From Pseudomonas paeninsulae (GTDB taxonomy: Bacteria > Pseudomonadota > Gammaproteobacteria > Pseudomonadales > Pseudomonadaceae): DNA of 64,000 bases. The position numbers and the translations under genes are program-made. Positions 1-10,481 of this stretch are shown here, piece by piece. The stretch covers positions 2,282,501 through 2,346,500 of the forward strand of contig NZ_CP141799.1 of assembly GCF_035621475.1 (NCBI RefSeq). The letters are read 5' to 3'. Under the pieces are notes generated by a model, which had not been told where the DNA came from, searched no databases, and saw only the letters and a list, made by a program, of their open reading frames with translations. Numbering within the stretch: the stretch's first letter is position 1; each line of letters starts with the position of its first letter.

Positions 1-1
1 C

Positions 2-2314
2 GACCAAGGCGGTGACCCGTCCAAGGTTAATCCGGTGGTGCCGACCCAGCTGATCGTCGACCACTCGCTGGCCGTCGAGGCAGCAGGTTTCGATCCGGAT
101 GCGTTCGATAAGAACCGCGCTATTGAAGATCGCCGCAACGAGGATCGCTTCCACTTTATTGAATGGACCAAGACTGCGTTCAAGAACGTCGACGTGATCC
201 CGGCCGGCAACGGCATCATGCACCAGATCAACCTGGAGAAAATGAGCCCGGTGATTCAGTCGCGCGGCGGCGTGGCCTTCCCCGACACCTGTGTCGGCAC
301 CGACAGCCACACCCCGCACGTGGATGCTCTGGGCGTGATCGCCATTGGCGTCGGCGGCCTGGAAGCGGAAACCGTGATGCTCGGCCGCGCCTCGATGATG
401 CGCCTGCCGGATATCGTCGGCGTCGAGCTGACTGGCAAGCGCCAGCCTGGCATTACCGCCACTGACATCGTCCTGGCGATAACCGAGTTTCTGCGTGCTG
501 AACGCGTGGTCGGGGCTTGGGTTGAGTTCTTCGGTGCAGGCGCCAACAGCCTGACCATCGGCGACCGCGCGACCATTTCCAACATGTGTCCGGAATACGG
601 CGCCACGGCCTCGATGTTCTACATCGACCAGCAAACCATCGACTACCTCAAGCTGACCGGCCGCGAGCCGGAGCAGGTTGCGCTGGTCGAGCACTACGCC
701 AAGACTACCGGTTTGTGGGCTGATGCATTGGTTACCGCCGAATACGAGCGCGTACTGAGCTTCGACCTGTCCACCGTGGTGCGTAACATGGCCGGCCCGA
801 GCAACCCGCATCGCCGCCTGCCAACTTCGGCGCTAAATGAGCGCAGCATTGCCGACGAAGCCAAGCTGGCAGCCGGCAAGGTTGAGGAGGCCGAAGGCCT
901 GATGCCTGATGGCGCGGTGATCATCGCTGCCATCACCAGCTGCACCAACACCTCCAACCCGCGCAATGTGGTGGCTGCCGGTCTGGTGGCGAAGAAGGCC
1001 AACGCACTCGGCCTGCTGCGCAAACCTTGGGTGAAGACCTCGTTCGCGCCGGGTTCCAAGGTCGCCAAGTTGTATCTGGAGGAGGCGGGCCTGCTGTCCG
1101 AACTGGAGCAGCTCGGCTTCGGTATCGTCGGCTACGCCTGTACCACCTGCAACGGTATGTCTGGCGCACTGGACCCGGTGATTCAGCAAGAAATCATCGA
1201 CCGTGACCTGTATTCCACCGCCGTACTGTCCGGCAACCGCAACTTCGACGGGCGTATTCACCCGTACGCCAAGCAAGCCTTCCTCGCTTCGCCGCCGCTG
1301 GTGGTCGCTTACGCCATCGCCGGTACCATGCGCTTCGATATCGAGCAGGACGTGCTGGGTCATGACCAGCAGGGCAACCCGGTAACCCTGAAAGACCTGT
1401 GGCCGTCTGATGAGGAAATCGACGCCATTGTCGCTTCCTGCGTCAAGCCGGAGCAGTTCCGTCAGGTCTACATTCCGATGTTCGACCTGGGCACCGTGAC
1501 GGAAGCCGAGAGCCCGCTGTACGACTGGCGCCCGACATCCACCTACATTCGCCGTCCGCCGTACTGGGAAGGTGCATTGGCTGGTGAGCGTACGCTCAAG
1601 GGCATGCTGCCGCTGGCGGTGCTGCCGGACAACATCACCACCGACCACCTGTCGCCGTCCAACGCCATCCTGCTGGATTCGGCCGCCGGTGCGTACTTGC
1701 ACAAAATGGGCTTGCCGGAGGAGGACTTCAACTCATACGCCACCCACCGCGGTGACCACCTGACCGCACAGCGCGCCACCTTCGCCAACCCGCAACTGGT
1801 CAACGAAATGGCCGTGGTTGATGGGAAGGTGCAGAAGGGTTCGCTGGCCCGCGTCGAGCCGGAAGGCAAGGTGATGCGCATGTGGGAAGCGATTGAAACC
1901 TACATGCAGCGCAAGCAGCCGTTGATCATCGTTGCCGGTGCCGACTACGGTCAGGGCAGCTCACGTGACTGGGCCGCCAAGGGCCCACGCCTGGCCGGTG
2001 TCGAGGTGATTGCTGCGGAAGGCTTCGAGCGTATCCACCGTACCAACCTGGTTGGCATGGGCGTGCTGCCGCTGGAGTTCAAGCCGGGCACCACTCGACT
2101 GACTCTGGGCATCGACGGCACCGAGAGCTATGACGTGATCGGTGAGCGCACACCGCGCGCCACAATGACGCTGGTGATCAATCGCCGTAACGGCGAGCGT
2201 GTTGAAGTGCCGATGACTTGCCGCTTGGACAGCAACGAAGAAGTACTGATCTACGAAGCCGGTGGCGTGCTGCAGCGCTTTGCTCAGGACTTCCTTGAGT
2301 CCACCAAGGGCTGA
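2..2314 (+). CDS. acnD: 2-methylisocitrate dehydratase, Fe/S-dependent (AcnD), 5' partial
   Basis: Aconitase-superfamily enzyme of the methylcitrate cycle; AcnD dehydrates 2-methylcitrate to 2-methyl-trans-aconitate, which PrpF then isomerises, in the cytoplasm. The frame is open from base 2, upstream of the first in-frame GTG at 35, and that upstream stretch already reads as family sequence (DQGGDPSKVNP), so the gene runs out of the window and lacks roughly its first 100 residues (family length about 865). [4Fe-4S] ligands are visible in SCTNTSNP (Cys codon at 941) and ACTTCNG (Cys codons at 1139 and 1148). The swivel domain follows, with YGQGSSRDWAAKGP near the C-terminus. It ends 49 bp before prpF, so the two form an operon. 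The acnD-prpF pairing, rather than an acnA or acnB context, is what fixes the assignment. Confidence 0.95.
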   Translation, partial: DQGGDPSKVNPVVPTQLIVDHSLAVEAAGFDPDAFDKNRAIEDRRNEDRFHFIEWTKTAFKNVDVIPAGNGIMHQINLEKMSPVIQSRGGVAFPDTCVGTDSHTPHVDALGVIAIGVGGLEAETVMLGRASMMRLPDIVGVELTGKRQPGITATDIVLAITEFLRAERVVGAWVEFFGAGANSLTIGDRATISNMCPEYGATASMFYIDQQTIDYLKLTGREPEQVALVEHYAKTTGLWADALVTAEYERVLSFDLSTVVRNMAGPSNPHRRLPTSALNERSIADEAKLAAGKVEEAEGLMPDGAVIIAAITSCTNTSNPRNVVAAGLVAKKANALGLLRKPWVKTSFAPGSKVAKLYLEEAGLLSELEQLGFGIVGYACTTCNGMSGALDPVIQQEIIDRDLYSTAVLSGNRNFDGRIHPYAKQAFLASPPLVVAYAIAGTMRFDIEQDVLGHDQQGNPVTLKDLWPSDEEIDAIVASCVKPEQFRQVYIPMFDLGTVTEAESPLYDWRPTSTYIRRPPYWEGALAGERTLKGMLPLAVLPDNITTDHLSPSNAILLDSAAGAYLHKMGLPEEDFNSYATHRGDHLTAQRATFANPQLVNEMAVVDGKVQKGSLARVEPEGKVMRMWEAIETYMQRKQPLIIVAGADYGQGSSRDWAAKGPRLAGVEVIAAEGFERIHRTNLVGMGVLPLEFKPGTTRLTLGIDGTESYDVIGERTPRATMTLVINRRNGERVEVPMTCRLDSNEEVLIYEAGGVLQRFAQDFLESTKG

Positions 2315-2363
2315 TGTACCACCGGGGCGGCAACGCCCCGGTGTTCTTTTAGGAGAATGCTTC

Positions 2364-3551
2364 ATGGCTCATGCAGCCCAGATCAAAGTTCCCGCCACCT
2401 ATATTCGTGGCGGTACCAGCAAAGGCGTGTTCTTCCGCCTGCAAGACCTACCGCAGAGCTGCCAGGTGCCAGGTGCTTCACGCGACCAGCTGTTTATGCG
2501 CGTGATCGGCAGCCCCGATCCCTATTCCGCCCAGATCGACGGCATGGGCGGCGCCACTTCCAGCACCAGCAAGTGCGTGATCCTGTCGAAAAGCAGCCAG
2601 CCCGATCATGACGTGGACTACCTCTACGGTCAGGTTTCCATCGACAAGGCCTTCGTTGATTGGTCCGGCAACTGCGGCAACCTGTCGACCGCTGCTGGCG
2701 CTTTTGCGATCCATGCTGGCTTGGTCGATCCGTCGCGTATCCCGCAGAGCGGCACCTGCGTGGTGCGCATCTGGCAGGCCAATATCAGCAAGACCATCAT
2801 CGCCCACGTGCCGGTGACTAATAGCCAGGTGCAGGAAACCGGTGACTTCGAACTCGACGGGGTGACCTTTCCCGCTGCGGAGATCGTGCTGGAGTTCCTC
2901 GATCCGTCCGATGATGGCGAGGAGGGTGGCTCGATGTTCCCCACCGGCAATCTGGTCGATGAGTTGGAAGTACCAGGCGTTGGCACTTTCAAGGCGACCA
3001 TGATCACCGCCGGCATTCCGACCATATTCGTCAATGCCGAAGACATCGGCTATAGCGGCACCGAACTGCGCGAGCAGATCAACGGTGACCCCGCGCAACT
3101 GGCGCGCTTCGAGAAAATCCGCGTGGCCGGGGCATTGCGTATGGGGCTGATCAAAACGGCGGATGAGGCACTCACCCGCCAACACACGCCGAAGATCGCC
3201 TTCGTTGCACCTGCGACGGACTATGTGGCTTCCAGCGGCAAAACCATCAAGGCTGGTGATGTCGACCTGCTGGTGCGCGCACTGTCCATGGGCAAGCTGC
3301 ACCACGCCATGATGGGCACTTGCGCGGTGGCCATCGGCACCGCCGCGGCGATTCCGGGCACCTTGGTGAGCCTGGCGGCGGGCGGCGGGGCGCGTAGCGC
3401 CGTGCGCTTCGGCCATCCCTCGGGCACCCTGCGGGTTGGCGCCGAAGCCAACCAGGTCGACGGCGAGTGGACGGTGGTCAAGGCGATCATGAGTCGCAGC
3501 GCCCGCGTGCTGATGGAAGGCTGGGTGCGCGTACCCGGCGATGCGTTCTGA
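2364..3551 (+). CDS. prpF: 2-methylaconitate cis-trans isomerase PrpF
   Basis: 395-residue PrpF-family protein (diaminopimelate-epimerase-like fold) that isomerises 2-methyl-trans-aconitate made by AcnD. The start is the ATG at 2364 because it follows an AGGAGA ribosome site at 2351 and gives the family N-terminus MAHAAQIKVPATYIRGGTSK; an in-frame GTG at 2262 lies inside acnD. The RGGTSKG motif near residue 16 and the GNCGNLS segment near residue 110 are characteristic of the family. It follows acnD closely and is followed by an intrinsic terminator at 3577, so acnD-prpF probably ends one transcript. Confidence 0.95.
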   Translation: MAHAAQIKVPATYIRGGTSKGVFFRLQDLPQSCQVPGASRDQLFMRVIGSPDPYSAQIDGMGGATSSTSKCVILSKSSQPDHDVDYLYGQVSIDKAFVDWSGNCGNLSTAAGAFAIHAGLVDPSRIPQSGTCVVRIWQANISKTIIAHVPVTNSQVQETGDFELDGVTFPAAEIVLEFLDPSDDGEEGGSMFPTGNLVDELEVPGVGTFKATMITAGIPTIFVNAEDIGYSGTELREQINGDPAQLARFEKIRVAGALRMGLIKTADEALTRQHTPKIAFVAPATDYVASSGKTIKAGDVDLLVRALSMGKLHHAMMGTCAVAIGTAAAIPGTLVSLAAGGGARSAVRFGHPSGTLRVGAEANQVDGEWTVVKAIMSRSARVLMEGWVRVPGDAF

Positions 3552-3576
3552 GGCGTATGGCCTAAGCTGAAGAAGA

Positions 3577-3596
3577 GCCCGCACAAGCGGGTTTTT
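3577..3596 (+). terminator. Intrinsic terminator after prpF
   Basis: CCCGC-acaa-GCGGG stem followed by TTTTT. It sits 26 bp after the prpF stop and separates acnD-prpF from prpD. Confidence 0.75.
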
Positions 3597-3820
3597 CGCC
3601 TTCTGGGTTGGCATGTCGTGGCTGCAGTCATGTAGGTGGTTCGGATCGCCCCTGATCTAGCCCCGCGTTAAGCCATGCACCCTTGGAGTGTTCTGGGATT
3701 GTGTTGGCGCCTGCTCTATGACGTCAGACGGCTACAAATTGCGCCAACGCCGTATACCCGCAGTGGTTTCGCGTTTCCCCGAGGGGCCGGTCCACAAGAA
3801 GCCGAAGGAGGAGTGAACAC

Positions 3821-5305
3821 ATGAGCGCCAATGTCGACCTGAATATCCGCCCCGACTATGACCAGGTGATCCAGGACGTCGCCGACTATGTCCTGACCTA
3901 CAAGATCGAGTCCGCTGAGGCCCTGAATACCGCGCGCAACTGCCTGATGGACACCCTCGGCTGCGGTTTGCTGGCGCTGCGCTTTCCCGAGTGCACCAAG
4001 CACCTCGGTCCGTTCGTCGAGGGTACCGTGGTGCCAAACGGTGCGCGCGTGCCGGGCACCAGTTTCCGTCTGGATCCGCTTAAGGCCGCCTGGGATATCG
4101 GCTGCATCGTGCGTTGGCTGGACTACAACGACACCTGGCTGGCGGCCGAGTGGGGCCATCCATCGGACAACCTCGGCGGTATTCTCGCGGTGGCCGACCA
4201 CCTGTCGCAACTGCGCGTATCCCGGGGCGAAACGCCGCTGAGCATGCGTGTGGTGCTGGACGCGATGATCATGGCCCATGAGATCCAGGGCGTGTTCGCC
4301 CTGGAAAACTCCTTCAACCGGGTCGGTCTCGACCATGTGCTGCTGGTCAAGCTGGCCTCTACCGCCGTCTGCGCCAGGCTGATGGGAGCCAACCGTGAGC
4401 AACTGCTGTCGGCTATCTCGCATGTCTTCGTCGACGGCCAGGCGCTACGTAGCTACCGCCACGCGCCGAACGCCGGGTCGCGCAAATCCTGGGCGGCGGG
4501 CGATGCTACCAGCCGTGGTGTGCGCCTGGCCGATATCGCCATGCGTGGCGAGATGGGCATTCCTGGCGCGCTAAGCGCAGCGCAGTGGGGTTTCTACGAC
4601 GTACTGTTCAGTCACACCAACAACGACCTGGCGCTGAAACCAAGCGAGGCGCGCCAATTCAGTTTCCCGCAGGGGTTCGCCAGCTATGTGATGGAAAACG
4701 TGCTGTTCAAGGTCAGTTTCCCTGCCGAGTTTCACGCGCAGACCGCCTGTGAAGCGGCTGTCACCCTGCATCCGCAGGTCAGGGATCGTTTGCACGAAAT
4801 CGATAGAATCGTCATCACCACCCACGAATCGGCGATTCGCATCATCTCCAAGGTTGGCACCTTGGCCAATCCGGCCGATCGCGATCACTGCATCCAGTAC
4901 ATGACCGCCGTACCACTGGCTTTTGGCAATCTGGTGGCCGAGCAGTACGAAGATGACTTTCATGCCGCCAACCCGATCATCGACGAGTTGCGCGAGAAGA
5001 TGGAGATAGTCGAGGACCCGCGCTACACCCGCGAGTACCTGGAAGCCGACAAACGTTCGATTGCCAATGCGGTTCAGGTGTTCTTCAAGGATGGCTCATC
5101 GACCACGCAAGTCGCGGTTGAGTACCCTGTCGGTCACCGGCGCCGCCGCGCCGAGGGCATTGCGTTGCTGGAGGACAAGTTCAAGGCCAATCTGGCAACC
5201 CGTTTCAGTGCCCAGCGCAGCGCGCAGATTTTCCACCTGTGCCAGGATCAGGCAGCGCTTGAAGCCACGCCAGTGCAGCGGTTCATGGACATGTGGGTGG
5301 TGTAA
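3821..5305 (+). CDS. prpD: 2-methylcitrate dehydratase PrpD
   Basis: 494-residue MmgE/PrpD-family enzyme that dehydrates 2-methylcitrate in the methylcitrate cycle for propionyl-CoA use. The ATG at 3821 has a strong AGGAGG-type site (GAAGGAGGAGTGAACAC). Family segments include the [12 protein letters not shown] region near residue 45, [20 protein letters not shown] near residues 100-118 and the C-terminal [10 protein letters not shown] region. It overlaps functionally with AcnD/PrpF; pseudomonad prp clusters commonly keep both. It is separated from prpF by 269 bp containing a terminator, so it probably has its own promoter or depends on readthrough. The convergent neighbour ppsR ends 14 bp away with no obvious terminator between them. 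Confidence 0.95.
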   Translation: MSANVDLNIRPDYDQVIQDVADYVLTYKIESAEALNTARNCLMDTLGCGLLALRFPECTKHLGPFVEGTVVPNGARVPGTSFRLDPLKAAWDIGCIVRWLDYNDTWLAAEWGHPSDNLGGILAVADHLSQLRVSRGETPLSMRVVLDAMIMAHEIQGVFALENSFNRVGLDHVLLVKLASTAVCARLMGANREQLLSAISHVFVDGQALRSYRHAPNAGSRKSWAAGDATSRGVRLADIAMRGEMGIPGALSAAQWGFYDVLFSHTNNDLALKPSEARQFSFPQGFASYVMENVLFKVSFPAEFHAQTACEAAVTLHPQVRDRLHEIDRIVITTHESAIRIISKVGTLANPADRDHCIQYMTAVPLAFGNLVAEQYEDDFHAANPIIDELREKMEIVEDPRYTREYLEADKRSIANAVQVFFKDGSSTTQVAVEYPVGHRRRRAEGIALLEDKFKANLATRFSAQRSAQIFHLCQDQAALEATPVQRFMDMWVV

Positions 5306-5319
5306 ATCCCCGATCTATT

Positions 5320-6138
5320 CTACTTCAGGCGGCGCTCGACGCCTTTTTCCACCAGAATCTTGGCGGAAATCTCTTCCACGGAAAAATACGTGGAATTGAT
5401 GAAGTTGATGTTTTCGCGGCGGAACAGGCTCTCCACCTCGCGCACCTCGAACTCGGCCTGGGCGAAGCTGGCGTAGCGACTGTTGGGCTTGCGTTCATGG
5501 CGAATGGCGGTCAATCGATCCGGGTCGATGGTCAGGCCGAACAGCTTGTCTCGGTACTTCTTCAGCACGGCAGGAAGCTGCAGGTGTTCCATGTCATCTT
5601 CGGTTAGCGGGTAATTTGCGGCACGAATTCCGTATTGCATTGCCATATACAGGCACGTGGGCGTTTTGCCGCAACGGGAAACGCCGACCAGGATCAGGTC
5701 AGCCTTGTCGTAATAGTGCGTACGAGCGCCGTCGTCGTTGTCCAGGGCGAAGTTCACCGCCTCGATACGTTCCATGTAATTGGAGTTGTGCCCGATGGAA
5801 TGGGACTTGCCGACCGAGTAGGACGAGTGCGAACTCAATTCTTGCTCGAGTGGTGCAAGAAAGCTCGAGAAGATGTCAATCATGAAGCCTTCGGATTCGG
5901 CTAGAACCTCGCGGATTTCCTGGTTGACGATGGTGTCGAAGATGATTGGTCGCGCATCGTCATTCTCGGCAGCACTATTGATTTGTTGTACCATTGCGCG
6001 CGCTTTTTCCACGCTATCAATGTACGGTCGCGTGAGTTTGGTGAAGGTGATGGTTTCGAACTGCGCCAATAAGCTCTGACCCAGGGTTTCGGCCGTAATG
6101 CCGGTGCCGTCGGAGATGAAGAAAGCGGTTCGTTTCAT
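5320..6138 (-). CDS. ppsR: PEP synthase regulatory protein (pyruvate, water dikinase kinase/phosphorylase)
   Basis: DUF299/PSRP-family bifunctional enzyme that inactivates PEP synthase by ADP-dependent phosphorylation of a Thr next to its catalytic His, and reactivates it by Pi-dependent dephosphorylation. About 272 residues, the usual size. The N-terminal [19 protein letters not shown] and the P-loop-like [15 protein letters not shown] are both family hallmarks. I chose the ATG at 6138 (MKRTAFF); a GTG two codons upstream (6144) is possible. It is divergent from its target gene ppsA, sharing a 177-bp intergenic promoter region, which supports the assignment. Confidence 0.95.
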   Translation of the reverse strand: MKRTAFFISDGTGITAETLGQSLLAQFETITFTKLTRPYIDSVEKARAMVQQINSAAENDDARPIIFDTIVNQEIREVLAESEGFMIDIFSSFLAPLEQELSSHSSYSVGKSHSIGHNSNYMERIEAVNFALDNDDGARTHYYDKADLILVGVSRCGKTPTCLYMAMQYGIRAANYPLTEDDMEHLQLPAVLKKYRDKLFGLTIDPDRLTAIRHERKPNSRYASFAQAEFEVREVESLFRRENINFINSTYFSVEEISAKILVEKGVERRLK

Positions 6139-6315
6139 TTGCACCGTGGGCCTTAAGCTGAGGACAATTCTTGGCTATCATAGGCCCGCTTTTGCAGGCC
6201 GAAAGTGGCTGCATTGTTACTTATTTTCCAGGGCCCGGCCACAATCGTGCGGACATGCTCCGCCGAATTTTCCAGCCCCTTGAGCTTTTCCAACACCATT
6301 AGTGGAGAGATCACC

Positions 6316-8688
6316 TTGGTAGAGTACGTAGTTTCCCTCGATAAGCTCGGCAATCACGATGTTGAGCACGTAGGGGGCAAGAACGCCTCCCTGGGCGAGA
6401 TGATCAGCAACCTTGCTGGCGCCGGTGTATCGGTTCCCGGTGGTTTCGCTACTACCGCTCAGGCCTACCGCGACTTTCTCGAGCAGAGCGGCCTGAATGC
6501 GCAGATCCATGCGGCGCTGGATGCCTTGGATGTTGACGATGTCAATGCTCTGGCCAAGACCGGTGCGCAAATTCGCCAGTGGGTGATGGATGCACCCTTC
6601 CCGGAGAAGCTCAATTCTGAGATCCGCAAGGCCTTCGCCACTATGTCCGAAGGCAACGAGCATATGGCCGTAGCTGTGCGTTCTTCGGCCACCGCGGAAG
6701 ACCTGCCGGATGCTTCCTTCGCCGGCCAGCAAGAGACCTTCTTGAATATTCGCGGCGTGGACAACGTGATTCGTGCGGCCAAGGAAGTGTTCGCTTCGCT
6801 GTTCAATGACCGCGCCATTTCCTACCGTGTGCATCAGGGCTTCGACCACAAGCTGGTGGCCCTGTCTGCCGGCGTGCAGCGCATGGTGCGCTCGGAAACC
6901 GGCACCGCGGGGGTCATGTTCACCCTCGACACCGAGTCGGGTTTTCGCGATGTGGTGTTCATCACCGGCGCTTACGGTCTCGGCGAGACAGTGGTGCAGG
7001 GGGCGGTCAATCCCGACGAATTCTATGTGCACAAGCAGACTCTTGAGGCCGGGCGTCCGGCGATCCTGCGCCGCAACCTGGGCAGCAAGGCGATCAAGAT
7101 GATTTACGGCGATGAAGCCAAGGCCGGCAAGTCGGTCAAGGTGGTCGATGTCGACTGTGCTGATCGTGCACGGTTCTGTCTGAGCGATGCCGAGGTCAGC
7201 GAGCTGGCCAAGCAAGCCTTGATCATCGAGAAGCACTACGGCCGGCCGATGGACATCGAGTGGGCCAAGGACGGCGATGACGGCAAGCTATACGTCGTCC
7301 AGGCCCGTCCGGAAACGGTGAGAAGCCGCACCAATATCAATGTGATGGAGCGCTACCTGCTCAAGGAAACCGGCACCGTGTTGGTCGAGGGCCGGGCGAT
7401 CGGCCAGAAGATCGGCGCAGGCAAGGTGCGGGTAATCAATGACATCTCCGAAATGGACAAGGTCCAGCCAGGCGACGTGCTGGTTTCCGACATGACCGAT
7501 CCGGATTGGGAACCGGTGATGAAGCGTGCCAGTGCCATCGTCACCAACCGTGGCGGGCGTACCTGCCACGCGGCGATCATCGCCCGTGAGCTGGGTGTTC
7601 CGGCGGTGGTTGGCTGTGGCAATGCCACCCAGGTGCTGAAAGACGGCATGGGTGTGACGGTTTCCTGCGCCGAGGGCGACACCGGATTCATCTTCGAGGG
7701 CGAGCTGGGCTTCGATATCCGCACAAACTCCGTAGATGCCATGCCCGACCTGCCGTTCAAGATCATGATGAACGTCGGCAACCCTGATCGCGCCTTCGAT
7801 TTCGCCCAGCTGCCGAACGCCGGCGTGGGCCTGGCGCGTCTGGAATTCATCATCAACCGGATGATCGGTGTACACCCGAAAGCGCTGCTGAACTTCGCCG
7901 GCCTGCCGCCGGAAATCAAGGACAGCGTCGAGAAGCGCATTGCCGGTTACGACGATCCAGTCAATTTCTATGTCGAGAAGCTGGTCGAAGGGATCAGCAC
8001 CCTGGCTGCTGCGTTCTGGCCGAAGAAGGTCATCGTGCGTCTGTCCGACTTCAAGTCCAACGAATACGCCAACCTGATCGGCGGCAAGCTCTACGAGCCG
8101 GAAGAAGAAAATCCGATGCTCGGTTTCCGTGGCGCCTCGCGGTATATCAGCGAGTCCTTCCGCGATTGCTTCGAGCTGGAATGCCGGGCGATGAAGAAGG
8201 TGCGCAACGAGATGGGCCTGACTAACGTCGAGATCATGGTGCCTTTCGTGCGCACCCTGGGCGAAGCCAGTCAGGTGATCGACCTGCTGGCCAGCAATGG
8301 CCTGAAGCGCGGCGAGAACGGGCTGCGCATCATCATGATGTGCGAACTGCCGTCCAACGCGATTCTGGCTGAAGAGTTCCTCGAGTTCTTCGACGGCTTC
8401 TCGATTGGTTCCAACGACCTGACCCAGCTGACCCTGGGCCTGGACCGCGATTCGGGCATCGTTGCGCACCTGTTCGATGAGCGTAATCCGGCGGTCAAGA
8501 AGCTGCTGTCCAATGCCATTCAGGCCTGCAACAAGGCCGGCAAGTACGTCGGCATCTGTGGTCAGGGTCCATCCGATCACCCGGATCTGGCCAAATGGCT
8601 GATGGAGCAGGGCATCGAAAGTGTGTCGCTTAACCCAGACTCGGTATTGGATACCTGGTTCTTCCTGGCGGAAGCCCAGCCATCCTGA
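6316..8688 (+). CDS. ppsA: Phosphoenolpyruvate synthase
   Basis: 790-residue pyruvate, water dikinase; makes PEP from pyruvate and ATP for gluconeogenesis. The start is a TTG at 6316 (TTGGTAGAGTACGTA), preceded by GGAGAG, giving the Pseudomonas N-terminus (M)[11 protein letters not shown]; the open frame upstream to 6205 does not resemble the family. The ATP-grasp domain occupies about the first 340 residues ([20 protein letters not shown]). The phosphohistidine domain carries [15 protein letters not shown] with catalytic His418 (codon 7567), and the C-terminal PEP/pyruvate barrel contains [17 protein letters not shown]. Thr416 two residues before the His is the expected PpsR target. A terminator follows at 8711. 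Confidence 0.97.
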   Translation: MVEYVVSLDKLGNHDVEHVGGKNASLGEMISNLAGAGVSVPGGFATTAQAYRDFLEQSGLNAQIHAALDALDVDDVNALAKTGAQIRQWVMDAPFPEKLNSEIRKAFATMSEGNEHMAVAVRSSATAEDLPDASFAGQQETFLNIRGVDNVIRAAKEVFASLFNDRAISYRVHQGFDHKLVALSAGVQRMVRSETGTAGVMFTLDTESGFRDVVFITGAYGLGETVVQGAVNPDEFYVHKQTLEAGRPAILRRNLGSKAIKMIYGDEAKAGKSVKVVDVDCADRARFCLSDAEVSELAKQALIIEKHYGRPMDIEWAKDGDDGKLYVVQARPETVRSRTNINVMERYLLKETGTVLVEGRAIGQKIGAGKVRVINDISEMDKVQPGDVLVSDMTDPDWEPVMKRASAIVTNRGGRTCHAAIIARELGVPAVVGCGNATQVLKDGMGVTVSCAEGDTGFIFEGELGFDIRTNSVDAMPDLPFKIMMNVGNPDRAFDFAQLPNAGVGLARLEFIINRMIGVHPKALLNFAGLPPEIKDSVEKRIAGYDDPVNFYVEKLVEGISTLAAAFWPKKVIVRLSDFKSNEYANLIGGKLYEPEEENPMLGFRGASRYISESFRDCFELECRAMKKVRNEMGLTNVEIMVPFVRTLGEASQVIDLLASNGLKRGENGLRIIMMCELPSNAILAEEFLEFFDGFSIGSNDLTQLTLGLDRDSGIVAHLFDERNPAVKKLLSNAIQACNKAGKYVGICGQGPSDHPDLAKWLMEQGIESVSLNPDSVLDTWFFLAEAQPS

Positions 8689-8710
8689 TTTACCGTTAAC
8701 CTTTTGATTC

Positions 8711-8737
8711 AAGGGCAGGTTAATCCTGCCCTTTTTT
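8711..8737 (+). terminator. Intrinsic terminator after ppsA
   Basis: AAGGGCAGG-ttaat-CCTGCCCTT hairpin followed by TTTTT, 22 bp after the ppsA stop. It also argues against starting the next gene at the in-frame codon at 8704. Confidence 0.85.
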
Positions 8738-8751
8738 GTGCCAGAGCGAAG

Positions 8752-9750
8752 ATGCAAAGTAGCAGTCAGCTTTTCCCCGTCGCCTTGATCAGCGCGGAAT
8801 TTCGTTTCGACTTGAGTGAGGATGTCTATCGCCTCAAGCCCGGCAACAGCCCCGACGCCAGCGTCGAGCTGGCCCTCACCCGTTTGGGCGTGGCCGGCCA
8901 CGCGACCGAGCGCGGCGTGCCGGTGATCCTGTTGCCTGGCAGTTTTTCCAATCGACGCTTCTGGTATTCGCCCAAGGGGCTTGGTCTCGGTCCTCACCTG
9001 GCGCGTGCCGGCTTCGATGTATGGATCGCCGAAATGCGCGGGCATGGGCTGTCGCCGCGCAACAAGGGCTACAGGCACAACCGCGTCAGCGACTACGTGC
9101 GCTACGACTTGCCGGCGATTGCAGACTTCGTCCATGAGCAGAATCCACAGCCGGCCCATTGGCTGGGCCACTCGCTGGGCGGCATCACCTTGGCCGGTGC
9201 GCTGGGCGGGCAGCATCTTGACCAGGACCGAGTGGCGTCGGCGGCGTTATTCGGCAGTCAGATCAGTCGCACCTACTGGCCGCTGAAAGTACCGCCGGTG
9301 GAGTGGGGCGGGCGCTTGCTGCTCAAGCGTTTTTCCGTATTGTCCGGCAGCCGGCTCAAGCGCGGGCCGGAAGATGAGCCGATTGGCCTGGCTTTGGAGA
9401 GTTTGCGCTGGCATGGTCTGTTTGGCCGCTTTGGCGATGCCGAGCGTGATTGGTGGGCCGGCCTGGCCGAGGTGCGGGTTCCGGTATTGGCGGTAGCGGC
9501 AGCGGGTGACCGGCAGGATCCGCCGTGGGCCTGCCGCAAGTTGCTTGAGCAGTTCGGTTCACCGCTCAACGAGTTCCTTTGTCTGGGTAAGGAAAACGGT
9601 TTCGCCAGCGATTTCGGCCATGTCGAGATGCTGGTCAGCAAAGAGGCGCAACGCGAGGTATGGCCGCTGGTGGCGGGTTGGCTGGGCAAGGCTCGGGATA
9701 TTAAAAGGGCCGCGCTTGAGCAGGAAGAGGGCGTTTCGCCTGCGCAGTGA
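8752..9750 (+). CDS. Alpha/beta-fold hydrolase (esterase/lipase-like)
   Basis: 332-residue alpha/beta hydrolase. The oxyanion-loop region LLPGSFSNRRFW begins near residue 60, and the nucleophile elbow GHSLGG gives Ser141. A candidate acid and His lie in the C-terminal half (AAGDRQDPPWAC, then SDFGHVEM). No signal peptide, so a cytoplasmic enzyme is expected. The start is taken at ATG 8752 because the earlier in-frame codon at 8704 lies ahead of the ppsA terminator. The same position in P. aeruginosa (PA1771, from memory) holds a probable esterase. Substrate unknown. Confidence 0.85.
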   Translation: MQSSSQLFPVALISAEFRFDLSEDVYRLKPGNSPDASVELALTRLGVAGHATERGVPVILLPGSFSNRRFWYSPKGLGLGPHLARAGFDVWIAEMRGHGLSPRNKGYRHNRVSDYVRYDLPAIADFVHEQNPQPAHWLGHSLGGITLAGALGGQHLDQDRVASAALFGSQISRTYWPLKVPPVEWGGRLLLKRFSVLSGSRLKRGPEDEPIGLALESLRWHGLFGRFGDAERDWWAGLAEVRVPVLAVAAAGDRQDPPWACRKLLEQFGSPLNEFLCLGKENGFASDFGHVEMLVSKEAQREVWPLVAGWLGKARDIKRAALEQEEGVSPAQ

Positions 9751-9974
9751 TACCCGCTAATATGCGGCCAAGTGGTTGCTCGGTGGTTTTCTGGGCTTGG
9801 CGCAGTTGCGCTGCTCGTTGTTCGGGAGAACTGCTATCCACATGAGGGCACTCTTGCGCGGGGCCACTGGCATAAGTCAGGTGCTGGCGGGCCTGGTGCC
9901 ACTGCCTGTGACGTATGCGCTGATCGTGCGGCATCGAACTGATTTTCACTGTCTAGTTAACCAGGAGTTTTCCC

Positions 9975-10463
9975 ATGCATTACATCACCCCAGATTTGTG
10001 TGACGCCTACCCGGAGTTGGTGCAGGTCGTCGAGCCGATGTTCAGCAATTTCGGCGGCCGCGATTCCTTCGGTGGCGAGATCGTCACCATCAAGTGCTTT
10101 GAAGACAACTCGCTGGTCAAGGAGCAGGTTGAGCAGCCAGGCAAGGGCAAGGTGATGGTGGTCGACGGTGGCGCCTCCATGCGCCGCGCTCTGCTTGGCG
10201 ACATGCTCGCAGAAAAAGCCGCGAAGAATGGCTGGGAAGGCCTGGTGATCTATGGCTGTGTACGCGATGTCGATGTCCTGGCGCAGACCGACCTCGGTAT
10301 ACAGGCGTTGGCCAGCCATCCGATGAAGACCGACAAGCGTGGTATCGGCGACCTGAATGTGGCGGTGACCTTTGCTGGTGTGACTTTCCGCCCGGGCGAG
10401 TACCTGTATGCCGACAACAACGGCATCATTATTTCGCCCGCTGCACTGAAAATGCCGGAATAA
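9975..10463 (+). CDS. rraA: RraA family protein (RNase E regulator / HMG aldolase-like)
   Basis: 162-residue RraA/MenG-family protein. [19 protein letters not shown] at the N-terminus and [20 protein letters not shown] in the middle are family signatures. Members either bind RNase E and inhibit RNA turnover or act as 4-hydroxy-4-methyl-2-oxoglutarate/oxaloacetate aldolases; the GxxR-D pattern (YGCVRDVD) keeps the metal and aldolase residues, so both roles are open. AGGAG lies 11 bp ahead of the ATG. cmaX starts 18 bp after its stop, so the two may be cotranscribed. The 224 bp upstream hold no gene I can support. Confidence 0.88.
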   Translation: MHYITPDLCDAYPELVQVVEPMFSNFGGRDSFGGEIVTIKCFEDNSLVKEQVEQPGKGKVMVVDGGASMRRALLGDMLAEKAAKNGWEGLVIYGCVRDVDVLAQTDLGIQALASHPMKTDKRGIGDLNVAVTFAGVTFRPGEYLYADNNGIIISPAALKMPE

Positions 10464-10481
10464 GTGATGCCAGGAGTAGGC

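Noticed and set aside
7288..9216. 642-residue minus-strand open frame opposite ppsA
   Set aside because: Shadow of ppsA and the esterase; spans a terminator and two genes.
9776..10003. 75-residue frame upstream of the rraA-like gene
   Set aside because: Runs into the rraA start in another frame and lacks a ribosome site.
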